The notes below the pieces were generated by a model. The model was not told the origin of the DNA and searched no databases. It saw nothing but the letters and a program-made list of their open reading frames with translations. Shown piece by piece: positions 35,766 to 45,527 of a stretch of 45,939 nt of DNA. Location: positions 1 through 45,939 of the forward strand of contig JALWRH010000093.1 of NCBI GenBank assembly GCA_026994195.1, in the 5' to 3' direction. The number at the start of each line of letters is the position of its first letter. Positions within the stretch are counted from its first letter, which is position 1. This DNA comes from Sedimenticola sp. (GTDB lineage: Bacteria; Pseudomonadota; Gammaproteobacteria; Chromatiales; Chromatiaceae). The position numbers and the translations under genes were made by a program.

Positions 35766-38700
35766 ATGAAGAAATATATGATTCCGTTGACAAGGGGTAC
35801 AGGTAGAACACGCAAGGCCCCCAAGGTGGCTGTGTTGCTGGGAGCACTGGTAATGTTTGTGGTGCAATCAGCCTGGGCTCTGAATATTACCGTCATAGGG
35901 GTTGATAACTCGGTTTCCCCACCAACTGAAACAGTTGTTGATGCCTACCGCTGGGTAGTAGAAGAAGATCAGACTTATCATGTGCAACTGGATCCTTCCG
36001 GAGAAGTCAGTCGGGGGGCAGGGGGTATTCCTGTAATCGATCCCAATTGGCCTCAAGGCGACACTCTGTCGGTGAGCATGCACCAAAGTTACGTTCCTGT
36101 CGTCGCCAAAGGTTGCGTCAATATGCCGGCGAATACGGTCTGCAATGATGTTCCCTTCCTGCAGGAAACCAACAAGCACTATTTCGTAACGGTTCTGCCC
36201 CTGGATGGGTATGCCATGGGCGGAGCGCAGATTGCGCCCAACCAGAACAATGTCGTTGTGTATGTCAACAAGATGCCGCTCCCCACCGCGCAGATTACTG
36301 TGCTGGTACATGAGGATACGGCGCCTATCAATGCTGCGTGGAGCCAGAATGAGAGGGGCCTGGAAGGTTTCAGGATAGTTCTGGAAGACGGTGGCGGCCG
36401 TTATGGTATATCCGCCGGAGTTCAGACCAAGGATGCTTTTAACAATCCTCTGGGCACGACTTACCTGAATCCATGCCCTCCAGGCACTACCCAGTACGAT
36501 GCTGCCTGTATTGACCGTCTGGGTAGCAGCAACCTGTATACGGACAAAGATGGGTTGCTCACTATTAAGAATCTTGCTCCCGGCAAATACGGCATTATCG
36601 TGGTGCCCCCCAATGCCAGGCAGGTACTCGACAGCAACGGTGATCCTATTCCTGGTGAATATGAGAGTGATGACTGGGTGCAGACCACGACCATAGAAGG
36701 AAAAAAGGTTATCGATGCCTGGGTAAAGAATGCTGAGCCGCCTTTCTTTGCTGAGTTTGGCCCTCCCGGGCCTCATGTCACCATTAGCTTTGTCCCTGCA
36801 GGGCCGAACAAACCTTTGGTTGACAATCAGGTGCTAACGGGGGGCGCATCCATCAGTGGACAAGTATTGAACCTTCACCTCTCACGCCCCCCGGAAACAC
36901 CGTTCCATGCTGGCGCACCCTTCAGCCAAACGATTCCCTGGGTGGGTTTGAACCAGGGTGTGGCGGGTAAGGGTAAAGCCGTCTATGCGGCTCAGGCCAA
37001 TGAAGATGGCAGTTTTGTGATTCCGAATGTACCGCCTGGAAATTATCAGCTGGTCATTTGGGACAAGGCCCTTGATCTTATCTTTGCCAGCCATGGAGTA
37101 ACCGTCAATCCGGACATGAGCTGCAACCAGCTCATGGATTGCGCCTTTGGTGAGATTCCGGTGTTCCAGTGGTTCACTCGTATCGAGAACCATGTTTTCA
37201 ATGATGCCAATGAAAACGGTTTCCGGGATGCAGGAGAAGGGCCGTTGCTGGAGCAGAATATCAATCTCCGCTGGCGTGATGGCAGTATCTATCAGTCGTT
37301 CCCTACGGATGCCGAAGGCTTTGTGCCCTTCGATGAAGTATTCCCGTTCTTCAGCTGGCTGGTGGCGGAAGTGGATTTTGCGCGCTTCAAGGCTACGGGT
37401 CTCACTGTCACCGTGGATGATGGTGGCGCCATCGATCCGGCTGATCCCTGGTCCTGGGGAGGGCAGCTCAATCCCCAGGTGCAAGGTAATCCTGTAGACC
37501 TGGACAGCTTTCTGGCAGGCGATCTGGATCCCAACGGCGTGCCGTATCCTGCCGGCAACTACCGTGTGGAGGTGGGATCGGTGCTTACTCAGGGATTCCT
37601 GGGATTCCTGGGCCAGACCACGGTCTTCGAATGGGGTAAAAAGGCCTATGGGCCGAATGAGAACGGTGGAATATCCGGGGTAGTCATGTATGCCGTGACC
37701 CGTGCGGAGGACCGACCGGAACTGGCGGCTGCTGAGCCCTGGGAGCCGGGGATACCCGGTGTAACGGTGAACCTCTACAGCCTGGGGCCGGACAATCTGC
37801 CCAATACGGCGGATGATGTGTTGCTGGATACCACGGTTACAGACAGCTGGGACGAGAATATTCCCAATACCTGTCAGTATGGCAGTGTAGGTGCTCCCTA
37901 TGTATTCCGGGGAAACGCCATTGACTGCTATGACAATATGCGCAACTGGAATCAGGTGCGTCCGGGGGTATTCGACGGGGGATATGCTTTTGGTCCCCTG
38001 GTGGACTGCCCCATTGCCATTGGCTGCCCAGACTGGGTCATACCAACATCCGATCCTGCTGTTGGTTACATGAAGCCCGGCAACTATGTGGTGGAGGTGG
38101 TTGCTCCCGAAGGTTATGAAATTATCCGTTCCCAGGACAAGAATGTCGATTTCGGAGAAAACTATAGCAATGGCCCAGATCTTCCCGCGCCCTTGTGTGT
38201 AGGTAATGAATACAAGGTGCCTTCTGAGTTGTCGCTGTTCCCGGGGGTTCCTGCGCCTCTGGCCAATCAGGTTCTTCCCCTGTGTGACAAGAAGCTGGTG
38301 TCCGTAAGCCCCGGCGCCAATACTGCTGCAGACTTTTATCTGTTCACCGAGGTTCCTGTAGCGTCTCATATCATTGGTTTCATACTGGATGATCTGTCCA
38401 ACGAATTTGATCCGGCTTCTCCCCAGTTTGGCGAGAAATATGCGCCTCCCTTCATGCCCGTTTCCATAAGGGACTGGACGGGAAGAGAGATTGCCAGAAC
38501 CTATTCAGACGAGTTCGGTCGTTACAATGCCCTGGTACCTTCTACATTTACGGCCAACCTGGGCAAGCCCAGCGGCGTCTCTCCCAATATGCTGGTGGCC
38601 TGCATGAATGCCAAGCTCAAGGCGGATGGTACGGTCGATCCTTTGCACAATCCCCAGTACAGCCAGTTCTGTTACACGCTGCAGTACATGCCGGGAACCA

Positions 38701-40985
38701 CGACCTATCTGGATACACCTGTCATTCCTGTTGCCGCTTTTACTGGTCCGGAACAAGCCCCATTGGATTGTGAACTGATTGAAGGCAGTCCAAGAATTTA
38801 CAGCGTTAGCGTGGATGGGAATGGTGTTGGTGGTGGCCCCTGGGTGCCCGAGGATCTGGCGGCTGCGGGTACTGCCATAGTTTCTATTCAATCCATGGGA
38901 AACGTGTTAGTTCCCAATCCCGCTTATGACGGTATTGGTGGAACAGAACCAAAAACGATATCCAGGGATTATGGCTTCGGCAATGTACCGGGTACGGTCA
39001 CCGTGGGTGGAGTGCCCCTGGTGGATGTGATCTGGAGCAACAGCAGCATTACCGGCAGGTTGCCGGCAGGCACCCAAACCGGACAACTCGTAGTGACTCG
39101 TGGCGACAACGGTAATGCTTCGACCACCGGTGTCACCTTGCAGGTGGGGTTGCGCCGTAGAGCCAACGTCATCACCGTCCAGCAGGGGCAGTCCATTCAG
39201 GATGCCATAGACGTGGCCCGCCGCAATGACCTGATACTGGTAGGACCCGGGGTGTACCCGGAAATGGTCATCATGTGGAAGCCGGTTCAGTTGCAGGGCT
39301 GGGGAGAAGGTTCGACTCATATCGATGCTCTGAAACGCACGGGCAGCCAGCTTCTGGCCTGGAGAGCCCGGGCCAGGGATCTGGTTGACAGTGGTGCAGT
39401 AAGCCTGGTGCCGGGACAGGGCACTGGAACCGGGGGTATCGAACCCGCACTGCTGTTTGCTGAAGAGGGTGCCGGTGTACTGGTACTGGCCACTCGCCGG
39501 GGCCGAAATGCCTTTGGACGCCGGAACAACCGGGGTGCCAGAATCGACGGGTTCACTATATCCGGTGCGGATACCGGGGGTGGTGTCGTAGTGAATGGCT
39601 ATGCCAATTACCTGGAAATATCCAACAATCGTATTGTCAACAATACCGGTTTCTATGGTGGGGGTGTGCGTGTCGGTCATCCATTTGCCATTGAGAAACG
39701 CCGTAACAGAGAACGCCATACCGATGCCCACAACGGGTGGGTCAAGATTCGCTACAACCAGATACTTCAAAATGGTGGGCTGACAGGGGCTGGTGGTGGC
39801 ATATCCATGTACACGGGTTCTGACGACTACGAGATTGCCCGGAACCTGGTGTGTGGCAACTTCACCAATTCGGATGGAGCCGGTATCGCCCACCAGGGGC
39901 GCAGTGAAGATGGCGTTATTGCCGATAACAGGATCCTGTTCAATGAGAACTTCAACCAGGGCAATACAGTCAATGGTGGTGGTGTACTGATATCCGGCGC
40001 GCCGGCCTTGGGATGCAAGAAAGCAAAGTGCCAGGGTAATGCCCGGTTGCGTCTTACGGAAGGCAGTGGATCGGTGACAGTGGTCAGAAACCTGATCCAG
40101 GGAAACGCTGCGGGAGCCGGTGACGGCGGTGGCATAAGGGTCTATCAGGCCAATGGCCAGGATCTGGTGAATTTCAAGCGGGGTGGGTTCACCCGGCCGA
40201 GGTTCTGGCACAGCGTATATCTGGAAAACAACATTATTGTCGACAATGTGGCAGCTCTTGCCGGCGCAGGGGTGTCTCTGCAGGACACGCTGAAAACACG
40301 GCTCAAGCACAACACTATCGCCAACAATGACAATGCATCCGTGGCGGGAGAGGCCTTTCCTCCCAACTCTCCGGATATGTCCGATGCCCAACCGGGAGCA
40401 GGGGTTGCGGCCAGAATTCACAGCCAGGATCTGATGGCATTCCTGCCCCCCAATGAACCGCTGTACTCAGATCCCATTATGGAAAACAACATCGTCTGGC
40501 AGAACCGGAAGTTCTTCTGGAAAAGCGTGTCACAGACCGTTTTTGGATTGTGTCCGGATATTGGCGGCAGTATTACTGGCTTGAACTGTGGCAGCAATCT
40601 GCCGGTGTATGACGATCTGGCGGTGCTGGGTGTAGCAGAAAGTCTTTACTGCAATGGCTGCCTGATAACGGGTGATCCAGATCCCCTGTTCGTGGCCGAG
40701 TATGTGAACGGTAACCGGCAATCAACCATATTCCTTCCGGAATCCAAAACGGCCATTCAGGCGCCTCCAGCCCTGGATGAGGGCGGGAACTTTATCCGCC
40801 TGCGCTATGGTCCGCTTTCCCAAACACTGCTGGATGGCATCACCCTTCGGGGAGACTATCACATTCAGCCAGCGTCTCCGGCAAGGGATGCAGGACAGAA
40901 TGCCGGACTGGATGATGACTTTGACAGCCAGCAGCGGCCCCAGGGACCCGCGCCCGATATTGGGGCGGATGAGATATGGCCATGA
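35766..40985 (+). CDS. Giant exported scaffold protein with SdrD-B-like, IPT/TIG-like and beta-helix domains
   Basis: The 1739-residue protein has a signal peptide (about 1-39, cleavage after AWA). Residues 40-1000 form repeated beta-sandwich modules of the prealbumin/SdrD-B kind, for example VFNDANENGFRDAGEGPL (about 476) and GIPGVTVNLYSLGPD. An IPT/TIG-like segment covers about 1009-1125. From about 1133 a right-handed beta-helix begins (ITVQQGQSIQDAIDVARRND), with many NNxI and GGGxxV turns. The end (SPARDAGQNAG, PDIGADEIWP) matches the choice-of-anchor Q type terminus. No copper motif is visible. GAGGGAG precedes the ATG. It is the first gene of the oxidase cluster and is probably secreted or surface-attached; a scaffolding role is inference. 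Confidence 0.85.
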   Translation: MKKYMIPLTRGTGRTRKAPKVAVLLGALVMFVVQSAWALNITVIGVDNSVSPPTETVVDAYRWVVEEDQTYHVQLDPSGEVSRGAGGIPVIDPNWPQGDTLSVSMHQSYVPVVAKGCVNMPANTVCNDVPFLQETNKHYFVTVLPLDGYAMGGAQIAPNQNNVVVYVNKMPLPTAQITVLVHEDTAPINAAWSQNERGLEGFRIVLEDGGGRYGISAGVQTKDAFNNPLGTTYLNPCPPGTTQYDAACIDRLGSSNLYTDKDGLLTIKNLAPGKYGIIVVPPNARQVLDSNGDPIPGEYESDDWVQTTTIEGKKVIDAWVKNAEPPFFAEFGPPGPHVTISFVPAGPNKPLVDNQVLTGGASISGQVLNLHLSRPPETPFHAGAPFSQTIPWVGLNQGVAGKGKAVYAAQANEDGSFVIPNVPPGNYQLVIWDKALDLIFASHGVTVNPDMSCNQLMDCAFGEIPVFQWFTRIENHVFNDANENGFRDAGEGPLLEQNINLRWRDGSIYQSFPTDAEGFVPFDEVFPFFSWLVAEVDFARFKATGLTVTVDDGGAIDPADPWSWGGQLNPQVQGNPVDLDSFLAGDLDPNGVPYPAGNYRVEVGSVLTQGFLGFLGQTTVFEWGKKAYGPNENGGISGVVMYAVTRAEDRPELAAAEPWEPGIPGVTVNLYSLGPDNLPNTADDVLLDTTVTDSWDENIPNTCQYGSVGAPYVFRGNAIDCYDNMRNWNQVRPGVFDGGYAFGPLVDCPIAIGCPDWVIPTSDPAVGYMKPGNYVVEVVAPEGYEIIRSQDKNVDFGENYSNGPDLPAPLCVGNEYKVPSELSLFPGVPAPLANQVLPLCDKKLVSVSPGANTAADFYLFTEVPVASHIIGFILDDLSNEFDPASPQFGEKYAPPFMPVSIRDWTGREIARTYSDEFGRYNALVPSTFTANLGKPSGVSPNMLVACMNAKLKADGTVDPLHNPQYSQFCYTLQYMPGTTTYLDTPVIPVAAFTGPEQAPLDCELIEGSPRIYSVSVDGNGVGGGPWVPEDLAAAGTAIVSIQSMGNVLVPNPAYDGIGGTEPKTISRDYGFGNVPGTVTVGGVPLVDVIWSNSSITGRLPAGTQTGQLVVTRGDNGNASTTGVTLQVGLRRRANVITVQQGQSIQDAIDVARRNDLILVGPGVYPEMVIMWKPVQLQGWGEGSTHIDALKRTGSQLLAWRARARDLVDSGAVSLVPGQGTGTGGIEPALLFAEEGAGVLVLATRRGRNAFGRRNNRGARIDGFTISGADTGGGVVVNGYANYLEISNNRIVNNTGFYGGGVRVGHPFAIEKRRNRERHTDAHNGWVKIRYNQILQNGGLTGAGGGISMYTGSDDYEIARNLVCGNFTNSDGAGIAHQGRSEDGVIADNRILFNENFNQGNTVNGGGVLISGAPALGCKKAKCQGNARLRLTEGSGSVTVVRNLIQGNAAGAGDGGGIRVYQANGQDLVNFKRGGFTRPRFWHSVYLENNIIVDNVAALAGAGVSLQDTLKTRLKHNTIANNDNASVAGEAFPPNSPDMSDAQPGAGVAARIHSQDLMAFLPPNEPLYSDPIMENNIVWQNRKFFWKSVSQTVFGLCPDIGGSITGLNCGSNLPVYDDLAVLGVAESLYCNGCLITGDPDPLFVAEYVNGNRQSTIFLPESKTAIQAPPALDEGGNFIRLRYGPLSQTLLDGITLRGDYHIQPASPARDAGQNAGLDDDFDSQQRPQGPAPDIGADEIWP

Positions 40986-41054
40986 ACAGTGAAAGGGCAT
41001 GCCAGATTGATTTCTCGGCAACTATAGCAAAGGAAAAGATACGAGGACGCAGAC

Positions 41055-42302
41055 ATGAGAAGTAAACGCATACCAAGGTTGGCGGCCATTGCAGCCCTGC
41101 TTGTGACCCAGGGCGTTAGCAAGATCTATGCAGATGTGCTGGTGCAGTGTCCTGGAGATGCCGATGGCGATGCCATTGTCGATAGTGCCGGCTCTGATGT
41201 GAAATGCATGCACCTGGGAGCAGGAGATGGTTACGCCACCATGGCGGATGGAACAACCAGCTACATCTTCGGTTTTTCGGATCTGACCGGATTGCCTACC
41301 AATACCCAGTCCGAGAAGGAAAATGCCCTGCAGGCAGGAATGGTAGCGTCGGAATGGCCGGCTCCCACCATCGAATTGCAGGAGGGTCAGGAATTCTATC
41401 TTACCCTCACCAACATCGGCATGATGATCCGGCCGGATCTGTTTGATCCGCACACAGTGCATTTCCACGGTTTTCCGGAAGCGGCCTATGTTTTTGACGG
41501 TGTACCGGATGCGTCCATCGCCATCAACATGGGGAGCAGCTTGAGCTACTACTACAAGCTCAATGATCCAGGCACATATATGTACCACTGCCATGTGGAG
41601 GCTACTGAACATATGCAGATGGGCATGCTGGGCAACCTCTATGTAAAACCCCTGCAGAACAAACTGCCGGATCTTACCGACCTGTCCGGATTCACGCACC
41701 ACACAGGATACCAGTATGTGTATAACGATGGTGATGGCTCAACGTACTACGATGTCGAATATCCCATACAGATCGGTTCTTTCGACAGTGACTTTCACAA
41801 TGCCAATGAAACCGTGCAACCCCTGCCTTTCGCTGACATGCAGGACAACTATCCCATGCTCAATGGAAGAGGTTATCCGGACACGGCTGATCCCAGAACC
41901 GATGATTTCCCCCCGACCCTGGGAAGTGGCGGTGGGCCGGGAAATCCCATAGTGCCTACCTCACAGCCCGTGAGTTCTCTGGTGACAGCCAATGCCGGCG
42001 AAACGGTACTGCTGCGCATATCCAACCTGAATATCACCCGGTTTTACACGCTGCAGACCCTGGGTGTGCCCATGCGTGTGGTGGGCAAGGATGCCAAGTT
42101 GTTGCGCGGCCCCACGGGGCTGGATCTTACTTACCAAACGAATTCCGTATATCTGGGGGGAGGAGAATCCTATGACGTGTTGCTGGATATTCCAGCTGAT
42201 GCGGCAGGGGAGATCTATTACCTGTACACATCCAACCTGAACTATCTGGCCAATGATACTGAAGCATTTGGCGGGATGATGACTGAAATCCGAATCAACT
42301 GA
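41055..42302 (+). CDS. Multicopper oxidase subunit with HxHG and HCH motifs
   Basis: The 415-residue protein has a signal peptide (about 1-26). An N-terminal cupredoxin domain contains DPHTVHFHGF (H133, H136, H138) and GTYMYHCHVEATEHMQMGM (H178, C179, H180, H186, M191). These provide two HxH copper motifs and a type 1 copper site with Cys, His and Met ligands. The spacing HCH-x5-H-x4-M is longer than the classical HCH-x3-H-x4-M. The C-terminal cupredoxin domain (about 290-415) has no HxH motif. By itself it cannot build a complete trinuclear centre. Its gene is 69 bases after the scaffold gene and 23 bases before the next oxidase gene. Confidence 0.88.
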   Translation: MRSKRIPRLAAIAALLVTQGVSKIYADVLVQCPGDADGDAIVDSAGSDVKCMHLGAGDGYATMADGTTSYIFGFSDLTGLPTNTQSEKENALQAGMVASEWPAPTIELQEGQEFYLTLTNIGMMIRPDLFDPHTVHFHGFPEAAYVFDGVPDASIAINMGSSLSYYYKLNDPGTYMYHCHVEATEHMQMGMLGNLYVKPLQNKLPDLTDLSGFTHHTGYQYVYNDGDGSTYYDVEYPIQIGSFDSDFHNANETVQPLPFADMQDNYPMLNGRGYPDTADPRTDDFPPTLGSGGGPGNPIVPTSQPVSSLVTANAGETVLLRISNLNITRFYTLQTLGVPMRVVGKDAKLLRGPTGLDLTYQTNSVYLGGGESYDVLLDIPADAAGEIYYLYTSNLNYLANDTEAFGGMMTEIRIN

Positions 42303-42325
42303 AAAGGCAGTAGGGAGTGAGAATC

Positions 42326-43708
42326 ATGGATAACAGCACTAGATATACCGGACTGATGGGCCTTGCATTGGCGCTGATGTTCAGTTTGCCATCAGCGCAT
42401 GCGACTGTCGATGGAATTACCGGGCCAGTATTCAATCTTACTGCAAAAGTCGACAGCATCAGCACCGCTGATGGCGGCAGTCTGCTGATCTGGGGATACT
42501 CGGATGATGACAACAAAGCCGGATTCGGTACGCGGGCCCAGTACCCCGGACCTACGCTGATCGTAAACCAGGGGGATACGGTCACGATAAACCTGAAAAA
42601 CAGCCTTTCTGTATCAGCTGGTACCGTTCCCCCGGTATCCATGATATTCCCCGGTCAACAGGTTACAGCGGCCTGTACAACATCCGGTACGGATGGCTGC
42701 CCTGACGGTTTGCTGACCATGGAAGCGGAAAATGACGGAGATGTGGTCAGCTACACTTTTGTGGCCTCACAGCCAGGCACCTATGCCTATTACAGTGGCA
42801 CAGATCAGGCTCTACAGGTGGAAATGGGACTTACTGGCGCATTGATCGTACGCCCTTCAGTCAGTGGACAGGCCTACTCACATGCCGACTCCGCCTATGA
42901 TTATGAGTACTTGTTTTTTGTCACTGAAATGGATCCACGTATCCACTATGCGGTGGCTGCCAGTGGCCCTGCAGCTACTGAGCTGGATGCCTTCTTCGAC
43001 AACTACCGGCCAAACTACTGGTTTTTCAACGGGCGTACTGCGCCGGACAATTTCAATGAATCCTATATTAGCTGGTTGCCTACCCAGCCGTACAACTTGG
43101 TACCACGCATGCATCCGGGAGACAGGTTGCTGATGCGGGTGGTCAATGGTGGACGGGACACGCATCCCTTCCATCATCATGGAAACCATTCCAGAATTAT
43201 TGCCCGGGACGGGAGAATGCTGTCCAGCGTGCCGGGTGTATCAGGAGCGGATATATCCACAAAGGTCTATACGATTCCCATGGTTCCCGGAGAAACCGTG
43301 GATGCCATCTTTGAATGGACAGGCAAGGGCCTGAACTGGGATATCTACGGTGGTACGGATGTAAATCTTCCCCATACCTGCAACGGCAAGCCAGTGGGTG
43401 TGGATCAGGACCCCGGAGCGCCCGAGTTCGATCCGGTTACCCGGGAATACTGCGCAGATCATGGAAAACCCTTTCCCGTGGTTCTCCCTGAACAGCTGGA
43501 CCTGGGGTTTGGCGGATGGTGGGGGGGGAGCCCCTATCTAGGTCTTCCGGGATCCCTGCCGCCGGGTGAGGGAGGGCTGAATCCGAATGGTGCGTTCATC
43601 TACATGTGGCATTCCCACACTGAACGTGAACTGACCAACTACGACATTTTCCCGGGCGGCATGCTGACCATGCTGGTAATAGAGGCGCCTGGTGTGCCAA
43701 TCGACTGA
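42326..43708 (+). CDS. Multicopper oxidase subunit with HxxHxH and HSH motifs
   Basis: I start at the ATG at 42326, 8 bases after AGGGAG; a GTG at 42317 overlaps that motif. The 460-residue protein has a signal peptide (cleavage near SAHAT). The first cupredoxin domain has GTYAYYSGTDQALQVEMGLTG where the first subunit has its HCH site, so copper ligands are lost there. The second carries DTHPFHHHGNH (H280, H283, H285) and IYMWHSHTERELTNYD (H429, H431), with Ser in place of the type 1 Cys. It thus supplies the other two HxH motifs of a trinuclear site. It also contains VTEMDPRIHYAV, echoed in the third protein. Confidence 0.88.
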   Translation: MDNSTRYTGLMGLALALMFSLPSAHATVDGITGPVFNLTAKVDSISTADGGSLLIWGYSDDDNKAGFGTRAQYPGPTLIVNQGDTVTINLKNSLSVSAGTVPPVSMIFPGQQVTAACTTSGTDGCPDGLLTMEAENDGDVVSYTFVASQPGTYAYYSGTDQALQVEMGLTGALIVRPSVSGQAYSHADSAYDYEYLFFVTEMDPRIHYAVAASGPAATELDAFFDNYRPNYWFFNGRTAPDNFNESYISWLPTQPYNLVPRMHPGDRLLMRVVNGGRDTHPFHHHGNHSRIIARDGRMLSSVPGVSGADISTKVYTIPMVPGETVDAIFEWTGKGLNWDIYGGTDVNLPHTCNGKPVGVDQDPGAPEFDPVTREYCADHGKPFPVVLPEQLDLGFGGWWGGSPYLGLPGSLPPGEGGLNPNGAFIYMWHSHTERELTNYDIFPGGMLTMLVIEAPGVPID

Positions 43709-43724
43709 GCACAGGAGAAAAGAC

Positions 43725-45527
43725 ATGAATCCCAAGCCATGGAAAATACATCAGTTCAGTGTGGCGCTGCTGACCCTCAGTGTACTGCCTTCAACCGCTT
43801 TCAGCCTGGATCTCATGGCTACGGAATCATTGTGGAGTCCGCCCGATGGTGGCCAGCCGATTGTTATGTGGGGGTTTGCCGAGGATACCGGGGACTGTGC
43901 CACAGCACCACCTCTTTGGAATATTGGACCGCAACTGAATGCCGCGCCAGGAAGTACTCTGGTGGTGAACCTCAGAAACTGCCTCAAGGAAGGTGTTTCT
44001 CTGGTTATTCCGGGACAACGCACCAGTTTTACTCCTGTAGTCATAACCGATGACCAGGGCAGACAACGTGTGACTTCCTTTACTCATGAGGCGCCGCCCA
44101 ATGGCGGGATGGCCACCTATACTTGGACCAATATCCGTCCTGGAACCTATTTGTATCAGAGTGGCAGTCATCCAGCCAAACAGGTACAGATGGGTCTGTA
44201 TGGGGCCATGGTGTCAGGCACTTATCCGGGAGCCAGTGCCGAGGCCACACTGCTTTACAGTGAAATCGACCCCTTGTTGCACAATCCGCCTGCGCCCGCC
44301 ACTCCCCGGGGTTACAAGCCGAGATACTTTCTGGTGAATGGTTCTGCCAGCCGACCGGCTTTGCCGGCCGGGGGAGTGGGTACGCCGACTCTGGTGAGGA
44401 TGCTCAATGCCGGACTGGATTTTCACGTGCCGACCCTCAACAGCGCCTACTTCAGTATTGTGGCAGAAGATGGCAATCCCTATCCTTACCCGAAGATCCA
44501 GTATTCAGCCTTTCTGCCTGCTGGCAAGACCCTGGATGCCTTGTGGCAGCCTGATGCGGCCGGGCTGCATGTTATCTATGACCGGCAACTCAGCCCAGTA
44601 GCAGCATCACTGGGCGTGGACGTGCCAGTGGCCATTGCCGATGCCTATGTGGGGGATGAAGGAGTAACTGTCACCGTTGCTGCGCCTGGTGTATTGGGCA
44701 ATGATGTTGGTGCAGGGTTGTCCGCCACTCTGGTTACAGGACCGCTCAATGGACAACTTGATGCAGCCGGTTTGATGCCGGATGGTTCCTTCAACTACAT
44801 ACCGGATGCGGGCTTCAATGGGATAGACAGTTTTGAATACCGCGCCTCTCCTGGAGGGAACACGGCGGTGGTGACCGTCTTGGTCCGTCCGGCCAATGCG
44901 GCACCGGTTGCGCTGGATGACAACTTTGCGTTCTACGACATACCTGATGCCACGCCGGTGGATGCGCCTGCCCCCGGTGTGCTGGCCAATGATACAGATG
45001 CGGACAGCATGCTGACAGTGGATACCACTCCGGTTGTACAGACCCAGCACGGAACTTTGGTGCTCAATGCCGATGGTTCTTTCCAGTACACCCCCACCCA
45101 GACGCCGGTTACCGACAGCTTCACCTATAGCGTAACGGATGGAAACAGCACGGCTCATGCACAAGTGTTCATTAAAGTGACACAACCCAATACAGCCCCG
45201 ATGGCGGTAGATGACTACGCGATTGTGGCGATGAACCTGGGAGCCGTAGTAAATCTGGTTGACAATGATTCTGATGCGGAAAACAACCTGCGGGATCACA
45301 ACGGCAATGTACAGGCCAGTCAGATCAGCATCACCACCGGCGGTACCAGCTTCAGAGGCGGTAGCGTAATACCCATGGTGAATGGTGCGATCTATACGCC
45401 TCCTCCAGGATTCAGTGGAATCGATTATTTCCGCTATCGGGTAACGGACAACCCCGACGATGATCTGAGCAATCCGCCAGCCGGCTTGACCTCCAATGAG
45501 GTGAATGTATGGATAAAGGTAAAATGA
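43725..45527 (+). CDS. Degenerate multicopper-oxidase-like protein with three Ig-like repeats
   Basis: I start at the ATG at 43725 (MNPKPWKIHQF) behind AGGAG; 600 residues. After a signal peptide (cleavage near AFSLD) come two cupredoxin-like domains parallel to those of the preceding protein: GTYLYQSGSHPAKQVQMGLYG, YSEIDPLLHN and LVRMLNAGLDFHVPTLNSAYF. The HPxHxHG and HCH/HSH motifs are missing, so a multicopper active site is unlikely. Three tandem bacterial Ig-like/cadherin-like repeats follow (from about 301, 391 and 489), with APGVLANDTDAD-type cores. Probably an accessory or anchoring subunit. The stop overlaps the next gene (ATGA). Confidence 0.82.
   Translation: MNPKPWKIHQFSVALLTLSVLPSTAFSLDLMATESLWSPPDGGQPIVMWGFAEDTGDCATAPPLWNIGPQLNAAPGSTLVVNLRNCLKEGVSLVIPGQRTSFTPVVITDDQGRQRVTSFTHEAPPNGGMATYTWTNIRPGTYLYQSGSHPAKQVQMGLYGAMVSGTYPGASAEATLLYSEIDPLLHNPPAPATPRGYKPRYFLVNGSASRPALPAGGVGTPTLVRMLNAGLDFHVPTLNSAYFSIVAEDGNPYPYPKIQYSAFLPAGKTLDALWQPDAAGLHVIYDRQLSPVAASLGVDVPVAIADAYVGDEGVTVTVAAPGVLGNDVGAGLSATLVTGPLNGQLDAAGLMPDGSFNYIPDAGFNGIDSFEYRASPGGNTAVVTVLVRPANAAPVALDDNFAFYDIPDATPVDAPAPGVLANDTDADSMLTVDTTPVVQTQHGTLVLNADGSFQYTPTQTPVTDSFTYSVTDGNSTAHAQVFIKVTQPNTAPMAVDDYAIVAMNLGAVVNLVDNDSDAENNLRDHNGNVQASQISITTGGTSFRGGSVIPMVNGAIYTPPPGFSGIDYFRYRVTDNPDDDLSNPPAGLTSNEVNVWIKVK

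Noticed and set aside
36882-40421. Long minus-strand open frames (495 and 504 residues) opposite the scaffold gene.
   Set aside because: The plus-strand scaffold has a signal peptide, recognised domains and a ribosome binding site. The antisense frames show none of these.
42296-42330. Possible frameshift joining the first and second oxidase proteins into one chain.
   Set aside because: The second gene has its own ribosome binding site and a clear signal peptide, so they are separate exported proteins.
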